64,000 nt of DNA from Rhodoferax sp. (GCF_018780565.1 NZ_JADMJN010000002.1:310001-374000), one strand, 5' to 3'. Numbered from the stretch's first letter, positions 53,863 to 63,474 are shown. Notes: generated by a model from the letters alone, not told the origin. Numbers and translations are program-made.

Positions 53863-56784
53863 TTACTGGCACGACTCGCAGGTCGGATCGTCAACGCCGC
53901 AGAACTTGATGTCGGTTGCAGGGCCCGATGCCATTTGCATTTTTGCCGCGGCGGCCGCTGCATCGAGCGCGCTCATGCCGACGTTGCCATTGTGTGATTC
54001 CTGACCGGAGGACACCGCATTCATCCGCCCTGCGGTCACGGTAGATTTCTCAGCGTGGGTGGCTGACATGGTGCGCAGGTAGTAGGTGGTCTTCAAGCCG
54101 CGAATCCATGCCAGCTTGTAGGTGTCGTCCAGCTTTTTGCCAGAGGCGCCTGCCATGTAAATGTTCAGGGACTGGGCCTGATCGATCCACTTCTGGCGAC
54201 GTGCTGCCGCTTCTACCAGCCAGCGTGTTTCAACTTCGAAGGCCGTAGCGTACAAGGCCTTGATCTCGGCGGGAACCCGGTCAATCGGATTCAGGGAACC
54301 GTCGAAGTGCTTCAAGTCCATCACCATGACGTCATCCCAAAGACCAAGGCGCTTGAGGTCGCGCACCAGGTAACCGTTGATGATGGTGAATTCGCCAGAG
54401 AGGTTGGACTTGACCGACAGGTTGCCAAAGCAGGGCTCAATGGATGCGTCCACGCCAATGATGTTGGAGATGGTGGCAGTTGGTGCGATGGCAGTGCAGT
54501 TGGAATTGCGCATGCCGTCCGTGGCAATCTTCTTGCGCAGGGCGTCCCAGTCCAGCGTGGATGAGCGATCCACTTCTACATAGCCGCCGCGCTCGCGCGC
54601 CAGCATGTCCAAGGTGTCGATGGGCAAAATGCCTTTGTCCCAGAGGGAGCCCTTGTAGCTGGAGTACTGACCGCGTTCGCGGGCCAGTTCGGTGGAGGCC
54701 CAGTAGGCGTAGTAGCAGATGGCTTCCATCGACTTGTCGGCAAATTCCACCGCAGCATCACTGGCGTAGGGTATGCGCAGCTCATACAGGCTGTCCTGGA
54801 ACGCCATGACCCCCAGACCCACTGGCCGGTGGCGCATATTGGAGTCACGTGCCTTCTTGACGGCGTAGTAATTGATATCGATGACGTTATCGAGCATCCG
54901 CATGGCGGTGGTGATGGTTTTTTGCAGCTTGGCGTGATCTACAGCGCCATCCTTGATGTGCTGCAGCAGGTTGACCGAGCCGAGGTTGCATACGGCTGTC
55001 TCTGTGTCGCTGGTGTTGAGTGTGATCTCGGTACACAGGTTGCTGGAGTGAACCACGCCGGCATGTTGTTGCGGTGAGCGCACATTACAGGCGTCTTTGA
55101 ACGTGATCCAGGGGTGACCGGTTTCAAACAGCATCGTGAGCATCTTGCGCCACAGGTCGGCTGCCGGCAAGGTGCGGGCTGGTTTGATTTCGCCACGTGC
55201 CGCTTTTTCTTCATAGGCCACATAGGCTTTTTCGAAGTCAGCCCCGAATTTGTCATGCAAGTCCGGCACATTGTTGGGCGAGAACAGGGTCCACTGGCCT
55301 TTTTCCATGACGCGGCGCATGAACAGATCGGGAATCCAGTTGGCGGTGTTCATGTCATGGGTGCGGCGGCGGTCATCGCCGGTGTTTTTGCGCAACTCCA
55401 GGAATTCCTCGATGTCCAGGTGCCAGGTTTCCAGGTAGGTGCAAACAGCGCCTTTGCGCTTGCCGCCCTGGTTCACCGCCACGGCAGTGTCATTGACGAC
55501 TTTCAGGAATGGCACCACGCCTTGCGATTCGCCGTTGGTTCCCTTGATATGGGAGCCCAGGGCGCGTACACGGGTCCAGTCGTTGCCCAGGCCGCCGGCA
55601 AACTTGGACAGCAAGGCGTTTTCCTTGATCGACTCGTAAATGCCATCCAGATCGTCGGGGACGGTCGTCAGGTAGCAGCTGGAGAGTTGCGAGCGCAGGG
55701 TGCCGCTGTTGAACAGCGTCGGCGTGCTGGACATGAAGTCGAATGAGGAAAGAACCTCGTAGAACTCGATGGCGCGGGCTTCGCGGTCGATTTCATTGAG
55801 CGCCAGGCCCATGGCCACGCGCATGAAAAATGCCTGGGGCAGTTCAATGCGTGTCTTGCCCACGTGCAGGAAGTAGCGGTCATACAGCGTCTGCAGGCCG
55901 AGGTAATCGAACTTGAGATCCCGCTCCGCTTTGAGCGCGGCGCCCAGCCGATTCAGATCGAACTGCTGCAACTTTTCGTCCAGCAGATCATTGGCAACGC
56001 CCTTGCGGATGAATTGCGGAAAGTAATCAACATAAGCCTGCGCCATGTCGGCCTGCACCACATCGCGTCCCAGAACCTCCTTGGCAATGGTGTGGAACAG
56101 CAGGCGCGCTGTGGCATAGGTGTAATCAGGATCTTTTTCGATCAGCGTGCGCGCGGCCAGTACGGAGGCCTTGTAGACCTCGTCCATCGGCACGCCGTCG
56201 TACAGGTTGCGCATGGTTTCGGCCATGATGGGATCAGGCTTGATGTCTGCACCCAATCCGGCGCAGGCAGACTGGATCAGGTTTTTCAGCCGGTTCAGGT
56301 CCAGAACGATGCGTTCACCGTTGTCCAATGCATGCAGCAGCGGGGCTTCGGGCGTATCCTGCGTCACTTTCTTGGCGCGTTCCTGGGTGCGCTTTTCGCG
56401 ATACAGGACGTAAGCGCGTGCAATTTCGTGATGACCACCGCGCATCAAGCCCAGTTCGACCTGGTCCTGCACGTCTTCAATATGAAACGTGCCGCCACCC
56501 GGGCGTGAGCGCATCAGTGCGCGAATGACGGCCTGCGTCAAGCCGTCCACCATTTCACGAACGCTGGCTGATGCCGCGCCCTGTGTGCCGTGTACCGCCA
56601 GGAAAGCCTTCATCATGGCAACCGCGATTTTGTTGGGCTCGAAAGGAACGACGGCACCGTTGCGACGGATGATTTGATAATGGTTCAGTGAGTGGGCTGC
56701 CGTGTTGCTTGTGCCATCGTTGCTTTGATGGTGTGACAGTGCGTCGGTGTGTGACGCGCTTGGGGAATTCAGTGTGGCTTGCAT
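53863..56784 (-). CDS. nrdA: Class Ia ribonucleotide reductase alpha subunit NrdA
   Basis: 973 aa catalytic subunit reducing ribonucleoside diphosphates. An N-terminal ATP-cone (IIRRNGAVVPFEPNKIAVAMMKAFLAVHG) is followed by the ten-stranded barrel with SCYLTTVPDDLDGIY, SKFAGGLGNDWTRVRALGSHIKGTNGESQGVVPFLKVVNDTAVAVNQGGKRKGAVCTYLETWH, and NLCTEITLNTSDTETAVCNLGSVNL. The redox C-terminal pair is CESC at the very end. It is about 200 residues longer than E. coli NrdA, with an extra N-terminal segment. Preceded by tandem NrdR boxes. Confidence 0.97.
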   Translation of the reverse strand: MQATLNSPSASHTDALSHHQSNDGTSNTAAHSLNHYQIIRRNGAVVPFEPNKIAVAMMKAFLAVHGTQGAASASVREMVDGLTQAVIRALMRSRPGGGTFHIEDVQDQVELGLMRGGHHEIARAYVLYREKRTQERAKKVTQDTPEAPLLHALDNGERIVLDLNRLKNLIQSACAGLGADIKPDPIMAETMRNLYDGVPMDEVYKASVLAARTLIEKDPDYTYATARLLFHTIAKEVLGRDVVQADMAQAYVDYFPQFIRKGVANDLLDEKLQQFDLNRLGAALKAERDLKFDYLGLQTLYDRYFLHVGKTRIELPQAFFMRVAMGLALNEIDREARAIEFYEVLSSFDFMSSTPTLFNSGTLRSQLSSCYLTTVPDDLDGIYESIKENALLSKFAGGLGNDWTRVRALGSHIKGTNGESQGVVPFLKVVNDTAVAVNQGGKRKGAVCTYLETWHLDIEEFLELRKNTGDDRRRTHDMNTANWIPDLFMRRVMEKGQWTLFSPNNVPDLHDKFGADFEKAYVAYEEKAARGEIKPARTLPAADLWRKMLTMLFETGHPWITFKDACNVRSPQQHAGVVHSSNLCTEITLNTSDTETAVCNLGSVNLLQHIKDGAVDHAKLQKTITTAMRMLDNVIDINYYAVKKARDSNMRHRPVGLGVMAFQDSLYELRIPYASDAAVEFADKSMEAICYYAYWASTELARERGQYSSYKGSLWDKGILPIDTLDMLARERGGYVEVDRSSTLDWDALRKKIATDGMRNSNCTAIAPTATISNIIGVDASIEPCFGNLSVKSNLSGEFTIINGYLVRDLKRLGLWDDVMVMDLKHFDGSLNPIDRVPAEIKALYATAFEVETRWLVEAAARRQKWIDQAQSLNIYMAGASGKKLDDTYKLAWIRGLKTTYYLRTMSATHAEKSTVTAGRMNAVSSGQESHNGNVGMSALDAAAAAAKMQMASGPATDIKFCGVDDPTCESCQ

Positions 56785-56880
56785 TTATTTCCTCGTCCGG
56801 AGCTTTGTTTTATTGAGATTCAGGGCTTCTGTGATTGGCACTTGATCCACGTGTGGATGGGCTATCTGTCAGAGCAGGAC

Positions 56881-56896
56881 ACACTATATATGGGGT
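56881..56896. promoter_or_regulatory. NrdR box 1
   Basis: ACACTATATATGGGGT matches the published NrdR consensus ACACWATATATWGWGT in most positions; the complement reads ACCCCATATATAGTGT. It lies 97 nt upstream of the nrdA start. NrdR is the ATP/dATP-sensing repressor of ribonucleotide reductase genes. Confidence 0.85.
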
Positions 56897-56912
56897 CCTG
56901 ATCGATTGCAAG

Positions 56913-56928
56913 CCACTACCGGTAGTGT
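56913..56928. promoter_or_regulatory. NrdR box 2
   Basis: CCACTACCGGTAGTGT is a palindrome whose arms (ACTAC, GTAGTG) match the NrdR pattern, although the centre is CCGG instead of TATA. It starts 32 nt after box 1, which corresponds to three helical turns, the usual spacing of paired NrdR boxes. Confidence 0.7.
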
Positions 56929-57186
56929 TTCTTTCCTGAGCGGGCGATTCTACGGACTTCCTGCGATTCGCATCAAACGGCGGGATAAAAGTTTTCGTCA
57001 TCACCGGAGGCCGCAGATGTTCTCAATCGGTCTTCTTGCCTTGATGCATCAACGAAATATATTTCTGAGCAAGCAAATACAAGGCTTGCCAAGGCTTTTG
57101 CCTGCTCATGCCGCATGCCAGCTTCTGCTCACATTTTTGATTGATTCGCAAGGCCGCAATTGCCTGGGCGAAATTTGGAGAAATAA

Positions 57187-57804
57187 TTATTTTTGAAAAG
57201 TGTTTTTTTCAAAAATACCATCGGGAAAGTACTGAGACGTACAACCGAGGGCCTGTTGCAAAAGTGGCCAATCAAAGCCGGTTCCCGGGTCGGCTTTGCG
57301 GCCAGGCGCGATGTGCTCGTGGCCGGCAATATGAGCGATGGGGTAGTGTTGCAGGATGGCGGTGCAAAGGCTGGTGAGGGTCTCGTATTGAGATTCTTCG
57401 AACAGCCCTCCTTCGACGCCTTCAAGTTCAATGCCGATTGAATTGTCGTTGCAATTGTTCCGTCCGCGGTAGCTTGAGGCTCCGGCGTGCCAGGCGCGGT
57501 CATCGCAGCTCACGAACTGCACGAGGTCCCCGTTGCGGCGGATAAAAAAGTGCGCAGACACCTCCATGCCCTGGATGGTTTTGAAGTACGGGTGCGCATT
57601 CCAGTCGAGCTGGTTGGTAAACAGGCGGTCTACGTCATCTCCGCCGTACTGCCCGGGGGGCAGGCTGATGGAGTGCAGCACGACAAGGTCAATTTTCGTA
57701 CTGCCGGGCCGGGGGCCAAAGTTGGGCGAGGCCAGCCACCCGGAAAACTGGTACCGGCCATCCCGCCAAAGTGGCGTGGGACGGGGCGGATCAGACCGGT
57801 TCAT
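57187..57804 (-). CDS. ampD: 1,6-anhydro-N-acetylmuramyl-L-alanine amidase AmpD
   Basis: 205 aa cytoplasmic zinc amidase of peptidoglycan recycling; it cleaves anhydroMurNAc-tripeptide and feeds the tripeptide to Mpl (44355). Zinc ligands are His in IDLVVLHSISLPPGQYGG, His in HIAGHEHIAPGRKADPG and the Asp in the same motif. YFKTIQGMEVSAHFFIRRNGDLVQFVSCDDRAWHAG matches the amidase_2 fold. ATG 57804 overlaps the pilR stop by 14 nt. The C-terminal residues IFEKNTFQK run into an AT-rich tail. Confidence 0.95.
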   Translation of the reverse strand: MNRSDPPRPTPLWRDGRYQFSGWLASPNFGPRPGSTKIDLVVLHSISLPPGQYGGDDVDRLFTNQLDWNAHPYFKTIQGMEVSAHFFIRRNGDLVQFVSCDDRAWHAGASSYRGRNNCNDNSIGIELEGVEGGLFEESQYETLTSLCTAILQHYPIAHIAGHEHIAPGRKADPGTGFDWPLLQQALGCTSQYFPDGIFEKNTFQK

Positions 57805-59272
57805 CAGAAGACTCGCTGTTGTGAGGTGTGTCGATATTGAGTCGGGCAATTCGATAGCGCATTTGACGCAGGCTCAAACCCAGGCGGGCTGCGGCGGCGG
57901 TGCGGTTGAACCCGGTTTCGCGCAGTGCCTGAATCAGGATTTCCCGCTCCTGAGTGTCGAGATGGCTTTGCAAGTCGCTGGGAATGGTTACCTGATCATC
58001 AGTCAGTGGCGCGGCGCCGGTGCTAGCTGCTGGCGGGGAGTCTGCCGCGAGCGGCTGAAAGCCCGACGGTTCAATCTGCAGGTCATCCTGCTCGCTCAGG
58101 GCCACGGCGCGATGCAGCATATTCTCAAGCTCCCTGACATTGCCAGGAAGCGGATCACGCGCGAGCTGGTCCAATACAGTGGACGACAGGGCGGGAACAG
58201 GTATGCCCGACTCCCTGGCGATCCGGTGCAGCAGCACGGTGCACAGCGCCGGAAGGTCTTCGCGTCGCTCCCGCAGGGGCGGGATCAGAATTTCAATGAC
58301 GTTCAGGCGGTAGTACAGGTCTTGCCGAAAACGTCCCGCCTGGACCTCCGCAGCGAGATCCTTGTGCGTCGCGCTGATGATCCGGACATCCACCGGCTCC
58401 TCCTGAGGAGATCCGACCGGGCGGATACAGCGTTCCTGAATGGCCCGCAGCAGTTTGGATTGCATGGCGAGTGGCAAATCACCAATCTCGTCCAGAAAAA
58501 GCGTACCGCCACCGGCGGCCTGAAAAAACCCACCGCGGTCCTGGGTAGAGCCTGTGTAGGCGCCCTTCTTGGCGCCGAAAAATTCGGCTTCCAGCAAACT
58601 CTCGGGTATTGCGCTGCAGTTCACGGCAATGAATGCGTTGGCGGACCGGTGACTGCTGGCATGGATGGCGTTGGCCACGAGTTCCTTGCCGGTGCCGGAC
58701 TCTCCCCGCACCAGAACGGGCGCCATGCTGCGAGCCACTTTGACGATGCGTTCCTTGACCAGCCGCATGCATTGGGATTCGCCCACGATGCGCCGCAGGG
58801 CCGCGTTTCCGCTGGACGGTGGCTTGGTTGCGTCCTCCGCCCGTCGCTGCAGTGCATTTGCCCGGCCAGCTACAGCCATGCGCGGGAGGGGATCCTGGAC
58901 GGCAGATGCGATGACGGCCCGAAATTGTTTGAGATCGACCGGCTTGGTCAAGTAATCAAAAGCGCCCGCCTTGAGCGATTCCACAGCGTTTTCTGCCGAA
59001 CCGTAGGCCGTGATGACGACGCAGCGCTCTGCGCGCTGCTGGGCCTTGACCTGTCGAATGAGTTCCATGCCAAGGCCATCGGGTAATCGCATGTCAGTGA
59101 TGATCACATCGAAGCGCCGTTCACTGAGATGCTGCATTGCCTGCGCCAGGCTCTCTGCTGTCTCCACGCGGTAGCCTTCGCGCAGCAGCGTCAACTCATA
59201 CAGCGTTCTCAGGTCTGGTTCGTCGTCGACAACCAGGATCTGTACGGTGTTGGGAAGGGTGTTCGAAGTCAT
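57791..59272 (-). CDS. pilR: Sigma-54-dependent response regulator PilR
   Basis: 493 aa NtrC-family activator. The receiver domain has Asp60 (FDVIITDMRLPDG). The AAA+ domain contains Walker A GESGTGKELVANAIH and Walker B GGTLFLDEIGDLP. A C-terminal Fis-type HTH follows (LIQALRETGFNRTAAAARLGLSLRQMRYRIARL). It is known to drive type IV pilin transcription with PilS. The sigma-54 contact loop, normally GAFTGA, reads GAYTGS here, with the last residue Ser. It overlaps ampD by 14 nt and lies 4 nt downstream of pilS. Confidence 0.93.
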   Translation of the reverse strand: MTSNTLPNTVQILVVDDEPDLRTLYELTLLREGYRVETAESLAQAMQHLSERRFDVIITDMRLPDGLGMELIRQVKAQQRAERCVVITAYGSAENAVESLKAGAFDYLTKPVDLKQFRAVIASAVQDPLPRMAVAGRANALQRRAEDATKPPSSGNAALRRIVGESQCMRLVKERIVKVARSMAPVLVRGESGTGKELVANAIHASSHRSANAFIAVNCSAIPESLLEAEFFGAKKGAYTGSTQDRGGFFQAAGGGTLFLDEIGDLPLAMQSKLLRAIQERCIRPVGSPQEEPVDVRIISATHKDLAAEVQAGRFRQDLYYRLNVIEILIPPLRERREDLPALCTVLLHRIARESGIPVPALSSTVLDQLARDPLPGNVRELENMLHRAVALSEQDDLQIEPSGFQPLAADSPPAASTGAAPLTDDQVTIPSDLQSHLDTQEREILIQALRETGFNRTAAAARLGLSLRQMRYRIARLNIDTPHNSESSDEPV

Positions 59273-59276
59273 GTTG

Positions 59277-61004
59277 TTACGGGTGTGCTCCGGCCAGCCG
59301 GGACGCTTTGATGTTGTCCATGCCGGAGCGGAAAGTCACAATGAATTCGTTTCCTTCCATGGAAACTCCCCTGACGTTTCGCTGCGTTCGGAAATAGGCA
59401 ATTGATGCGCCATGTCCTTCACACAATTCACGACAGATATAGAGCCCCAGTCCGCTGGAGCGACTCTCTGAAGAAAAGAAGGGTTCAAAAAGGTGTCTCT
59501 CAACAGTTTGATCCATCGGTTGGCCGTCGCTCCAGACGCTCAAGCTGCTTTGCCCCATGGAAGAGACTTCGGCCGAGACCTGAATGGCATCAAGTTGGCG
59601 GCTTGCATAGCGGCGTGCGTTATCAAGCAGGTTGACCAGAATACGGCGCAAGTGCTCTGCTTCGAACCTTACTTCGGCCGCCTGAGGCGTCAGCTTGATG
59701 CGCAAATGGTGTGCCATTCCTGTCTGCTCCTGCCAGTCGTGACAGATTCTCTCCAGGGCATCGTTCAAATCCAGCGTACTTGACATCATGATGCTGTCGC
59801 CGTGCTGAACGCGGGAGATGTTGAGTACATCGTCCACAATTTTTTCCAACCGTTTGGCATTTTGCTTGACCATCTGGGTAAGTTGCTTGTGCCTGGGGTC
59901 GGAAAGGTCTTCGTCCAGCAGGGCGTTGGCTTGGGCAATCGCGGCCAGCGGGTTTCGAATTTCGTGGGCGACGGCAGCAGACATCCGGCCCATGCTCGCC
60001 AGCTTGTCGGTTCGCATTCGAGCCTCCATTTCGCGCTGATCCTGAAGGAACATGACGCAAAGACTTTCCGATCCCGTGCCCTGTGCGGCGGTGAGCTGGG
60101 TCCGAACCCGCACGCGCCTGGGGCCCTGTCCTGCATGGTGAATCGTGACGTCCGCCTGCTTGGCGGCATTTTCCGCAAAACTGAGTTTCATCAGGTCGAT
60201 CAGACCTTGCCATCCCACCTGAGAAGCAAGGTCAAAAGAGCTGGCACGAACGCTGCGCTCCGCACCTAACAGCATGCGCGCCGCAGGATTTGCTGCGCGC
60301 ACGGTGTTGTCGTGATCCACCACCAGAATCCCGTCGGTCAGCGACTCAATCACGAGTTCGTTAACCAGGCGTTGTACCCTTACGGCCAACTGGTTGCGTT
60401 CCGCCCGCAACTCTTCGTTTGCCAGTCGGGTCGCAATCTGGTTGGCCAGAAATGAGATGACGAAGCAACCGGCGCCCGTGAGTGCCGCCTGCAAAAAATA
60501 CGCTGTCGTATCGCCGGGTACTTGAATCGACATCCATGCGGCGTACATGAACAGCAGCAGGGTAACGCCCGCGGCTGCACCCATGGCCAGCAGCAGTGAG
60601 CCCAGAACCGAGGCCATCAGGACCGGCAGGGCGAACAAGGGGGCGTAATTGATGCTGTTGCCTTGCGCTACCTGGAGGGCTGCAAAAGCCAGGATATCGA
60701 CGCCGAGGGTGTTCAACCATTGAGAGTCAAAAGCCTTGCCCAGTTGGCGCGGTTTGGCCATCAAGCGCACAGACAGTGCCGCTGCAAAGTAGCCACTGCA
60801 AATCAGGATCAGGGTGGCATTGGGTGAAGAGCCAAGCGCAAAAATGACACTCTGCAGCAGAAGCAGAACCAGCCCGAGGGTGACCCGCGCGGTCATGAAG
60901 CCACGCCATAGACGCTCGAATTCCTGGGGGTTGTCTGTCTGCTCGATGCCGGGTTCAAGCAAGGACGGGGCAAACCAGGTCTGGGGGTCTGGTTGCTGGC
61001 TCAT
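59277..61004 (-). CDS. pilS: Sensor histidine kinase PilS
   Basis: 575 aa membrane kinase. About six N-terminal helices (about 35-205) are followed by a PAS-like region (IVDHDNTVRAANPAARMLLGAER, about 245-275), the HisKA box RMSAAVAHEIRNPLAAIAQANALL with the phospho-acceptor His, and a HATPase domain with LLDNARRYASRQL and SSGLGLYICRELCEGHG. PilS senses pilin and activates PilR. Its TGA is followed directly by pilR, and its ATG follows the stop of the small upstream gene, giving a compact operon. Confidence 0.93.
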   Translation of the reverse strand: MSQQPDPQTWFAPSLLEPGIEQTDNPQEFERLWRGFMTARVTLGLVLLLLQSVIFALGSSPNATLILICSGYFAAALSVRLMAKPRQLGKAFDSQWLNTLGVDILAFAALQVAQGNSINYAPLFALPVLMASVLGSLLLAMGAAAGVTLLLFMYAAWMSIQVPGDTTAYFLQAALTGAGCFVISFLANQIATRLANEELRAERNQLAVRVQRLVNELVIESLTDGILVVDHDNTVRAANPAARMLLGAERSVRASSFDLASQVGWQGLIDLMKLSFAENAAKQADVTIHHAGQGPRRVRVRTQLTAAQGTGSESLCVMFLQDQREMEARMRTDKLASMGRMSAAVAHEIRNPLAAIAQANALLDEDLSDPRHKQLTQMVKQNAKRLEKIVDDVLNISRVQHGDSIMMSSTLDLNDALERICHDWQEQTGMAHHLRIKLTPQAAEVRFEAEHLRRILVNLLDNARRYASRQLDAIQVSAEVSSMGQSSLSVWSDGQPMDQTVERHLFEPFFSSESRSSGLGLYICRELCEGHGASIAYFRTQRNVRGVSMEGNEFIVTFRSGMDNIKASRLAGAHP

Positions 61005-61232
61005 TCAGTGCTCCGCGCGCTGGAGATGTTCGGCGCTGCAGTAGACGCCGCGTTGGCCTTGAATGGCATCCACAGATGGAACATGAACCGAACACAAGGT
61101 GCAACTCACAATCTCCAGCGGCCCTGGCTTGCCCTTGGCTTGCTGCTTGTTGTGTTGGGGCACATCCCGCCGGTTGGAGCGCCAGAGCCAGATGCCCGCC
61201 ACCACCACAGTCAATATCAGAAGAAACTTCAT
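61005..61232 (-). CDS. Small PP0621-like membrane protein with Cys motif
   Basis: 75 aa. One N-terminal helix (about 2-17, FLLILTVVVAGIWLW) is followed by a basic linker, and a C-terminal segment has CTLCSVHVP and YCSAEHLQRAEH, a pattern suggesting a small metal site. It is common upstream of pilS in this order. Its TGA abuts the pilS start, and its own start overlaps the CcsA-like gene stop. The function is unknown. Confidence 0.8.
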   Translation of the reverse strand: MKFLLILTVVVAGIWLWRSNRRDVPQHNKQQAKGKPGPLEIVSCTLCSVHVPSVDAIQGQRGVYCSAEHLQRAEH

Positions 61233-62032
61233 GCGGCCCGTCCGAGAATGATTTCCATCACGAAGCGCGAACCGACGTAGGCCAGCAGCAGCAAACCGGA
61301 CCCTATGTACAGGACCCGTACCGCCCGTCTTCCGCGCCATCCGAACCGCGCGCGCCCGATCAGCAGGACGGCAAATGCCAGCCAGGATAGGACGGAAAAC
61401 ACCGTTTTGTGATCCCATTTCAAGGGCGTTGTAGCGCCGTAGAGGTGATTGCCGAACAGGAAGCCGATGAGCAGCGTGGCCGATAGCAGCAGGAAACCGG
61501 CGCCTACAAAGCGGAAGGTCAGGCGTTCCATGGTCAGAAGGGGCATGCCGCTGTGTGGATCATTGGCCAGACGGATACGTCCCTCCGCCCGGGTCATGAA
61601 CCAGGCATGCACCACGGCAATGCCAAACAGGCCATAGGAAGCGATGCCCAATGCCCAGTGCAGCGGCAGCCACGGCGAGGCATTGGCATGAAGGGGGCTT
61701 CCGGGAAATGCCACGGCCAGCAGCACGGCGGCAGCACCCAGTGACGACAGGGTCCAGCGTGTTTGCAACAGCGGAAACACATGGGTTTCAACCGCGTAGA
61801 CAGCCGCAACCAGCCAAGCCGTTACCGATAGTGCTGGCGCAAAGCCAAAGCGGGGTGCTTCGCCAAAGAGACTCCAAGCCAGCAAGACGCCATGCACCAG
61901 CCATGCCAGCCATAGGGCGATCCGTGCATTCCGTGCACCCAGACGGGCGGCACCGGCAGCCGATACCAGATAGGCCACAGCCGCGCCAATTGCCAAAGTC
62001 AGACTGGGGGTGGAAGCACTGGCTAAAATCAT
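61229..62032 (-). CDS. CcsA/YpjD-like membrane protein
   Basis: 267 aa, about eight membrane helices. PLHWALGIASYGLFGIAVVHAWFM and KWDHKTVFSVLSWLAFAVLLIGR carry the conserved Trp/His positions of the CcsA (cytochrome c assembly) superfamily. It belongs to the smaller YpjD/HemX-like group found before ffh, whose role is unclear. The relation to cytochrome c maturation is inference. It is divergent from ffh (77 nt apart). Confidence 0.85.
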   Translation of the reverse strand: MILASASTPSLTLAIGAAVAYLVSAAGAARLGARNARIALWLAWLVHGVLLAWSLFGEAPRFGFAPALSVTAWLVAAVYAVETHVFPLLQTRWTLSSLGAAAVLLAVAFPGSPLHANASPWLPLHWALGIASYGLFGIAVVHAWFMTRAEGRIRLANDPHSGMPLLTMERLTFRFVGAGFLLLSATLLIGFLFGNHLYGATTPLKWDHKTVFSVLSWLAFAVLLIGRARFGWRGRRAVRVLYIGSGLLLLAYVGSRFVMEIILGRAA

Positions 62033-62109
62033 GGCTACAGTTTAGCGTTTTGCATCTTGCCAATCCCGTTTGGCACCCAACTTTGGTTCCGTTGACCGGA
62101 ATACCCCCT

Positions 62110-63474
62110 ATGGCCTCCGCACTTACCGACAAACTCTCCCGCCTCGTCAAGGAAATGCGAGGCCAGGCCCGCATTTCAGAATCCAACGTGGCGGACATGC
62201 TGCGTGAGGTGCGCATGGCCTTGCTGGAGGCCGATGTGGCCTTGCCCGTGGTGCGCGACTTTATTGCCCGGGTCAAGGAAAAGGCGCTGGGTCAGGATGT
62301 GCTGGGTTCCTTGTCTCCGGGGCAAGCCCTGGTAGGGATTGTCAGCAAGGAGCTGGCCGCAACCATGGGCGAGGGCGTCAGCGACATCAATCTGGCAGCC
62401 CAGCCCCCGGCCGTGATCCTGATGGCTGGTTTGCAAGGCGCGGGCAAAACCACCACCACCGCCAAACTAGCCAAACACCTGATTGAAAAGCGCAAGAAGA
62501 AAGTGCTGACCGTATCGGGTGACGTGTACCGCCCGGCGGCGATTGAACAGCTGAAAACAGTGACGGCGCAGGCGGGTGCCGAGTGGTTTCCCAGCACGCC
62601 GGACCAGAAGCCGGTGGATATTGCGCTGGCGGCGCTGGACTATGCCCGCAAGCATTTCTTCGACGTACTGCTGGTAGACACTGCGGGCCGACTGGCGATT
62701 GACGAAGCGCTGATGCGCGAGATCAAGGACCTGCATGCCATTTTGAACCCGGTGGAAACCCTGTTTGTGGTCGATGCCATGCAGGGCCAGGACGCCGTGA
62801 ACACGGCCAAGGCTTTCAAGGAAGCGCTGCCCCTGACCGGCATCATCCTGACCAAGACCGATGGCGATTCACGCGGCGGTGCGGCACTGTCGGTGCGACA
62901 GGTTACCGGTGCGCCCATCAAGTTCGCTGGCACCAGTGAAAAAATTGACGGCCTTGAAGTGTTTGATGCGGAGCGCCATGCCGGACGCATTCTTGGCATG
63001 GGTGACATCCTGGCGCTGGTGGAGCAGGTGACTTCCGGCGTGGACATGGCGGCGGCACAAAAGCTGGCAGCCAAGGTCAAAAGTGGCGCTGGTTTTGATC
63101 TGAATGATTTCCTGGCCCAGATTCAGCAAATGAAGCAGATGGGCGGACTGTCCAGCCTGATGGACAAGCTGCCAGCCGCGATGAGTGCCAAAGCGGGCCA
63201 GGTCGACATGGACAAGGCCGAAAAAGACATTAAGCGCAAGGAAGGCATCATTCAGAGCATGACGCCGCTGGAGCGCCGCAAGCCCGACATCATCAAGGCC
63301 ACGCGCAAGCGGCGCATTGCCGCAGGCGCCGGGGTGCAGGTTCAGGAGGTGAATCGCATGCTCAAGGAGTTTGAGCAGATGCAGGACATGATGAAAAAGA
63401 TGAAGGGCGGCGGCATGATGAAAATGATGAAGCGCATGGGGGGCATGAAGGGCATGCCCAAGATGCCGTTTTAA
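62110..63474 (+). CDS. ffh: Signal recognition particle protein Ffh
   Basis: 454 aa SRP54 GTPase that binds signal sequences co-translationally. ATG 62110 (MASALTDKLSRLVKEMRG) is preferred; longer upstream reading lacks homology. N domain; G1 loop GLQGAGKTTTTAKLA; G3 DTAGRL; G4 TKTDGDSRGG; then the Met-rich M domain (MKQMGGLSSLMDKLPAAMSAKAGQ and the terminal MKMMKRMGGMKGMPKMPF) which binds 4.5S RNA and hydrophobic signals. Convergent with miaB, 6 nt apart. Confidence 0.97.
   Translation: MASALTDKLSRLVKEMRGQARISESNVADMLREVRMALLEADVALPVVRDFIARVKEKALGQDVLGSLSPGQALVGIVSKELAATMGEGVSDINLAAQPPAVILMAGLQGAGKTTTTAKLAKHLIEKRKKKVLTVSGDVYRPAAIEQLKTVTAQAGAEWFPSTPDQKPVDIALAALDYARKHFFDVLLVDTAGRLAIDEALMREIKDLHAILNPVETLFVVDAMQGQDAVNTAKAFKEALPLTGIILTKTDGDSRGGAALSVRQVTGAPIKFAGTSEKIDGLEVFDAERHAGRILGMGDILALVEQVTSGVDMAAAQKLAAKVKSGAGFDLNDFLAQIQQMKQMGGLSSLMDKLPAAMSAKAGQVDMDKAEKDIKRKEGIIQSMTPLERRKPDIIKATRKRRIAAGAGVQVQEVNRMLKEFEQMQDMMKKMKGGGMMKMMKRMGGMKGMPKMPF

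Larger units (their letters stand above)
56785..57186. other. nrdA upstream region
   Basis: 402 nt without a convincing gene. The part near nrdA holds its leader and two NrdR boxes (56881-56928). A 96-codon plus-strand reading frame at 56906-57196 overlaps the boxes, has no ribosome site and no recognisable protein family, and is not called. The rest contains no feature I can support. Confidence 0.6.

Noticed and set aside
56906..57196. 96-codon frame in the nrdA upstream region
   Set aside because: Overlaps the NrdR box, no ribosome site, no recognisable family, odd composition.
57533..59086. 517-codon frame antisense to ampD and pilR
   Set aside because: Shadow frame; PilR and AmpD motifs on the minus strand are unequivocal.
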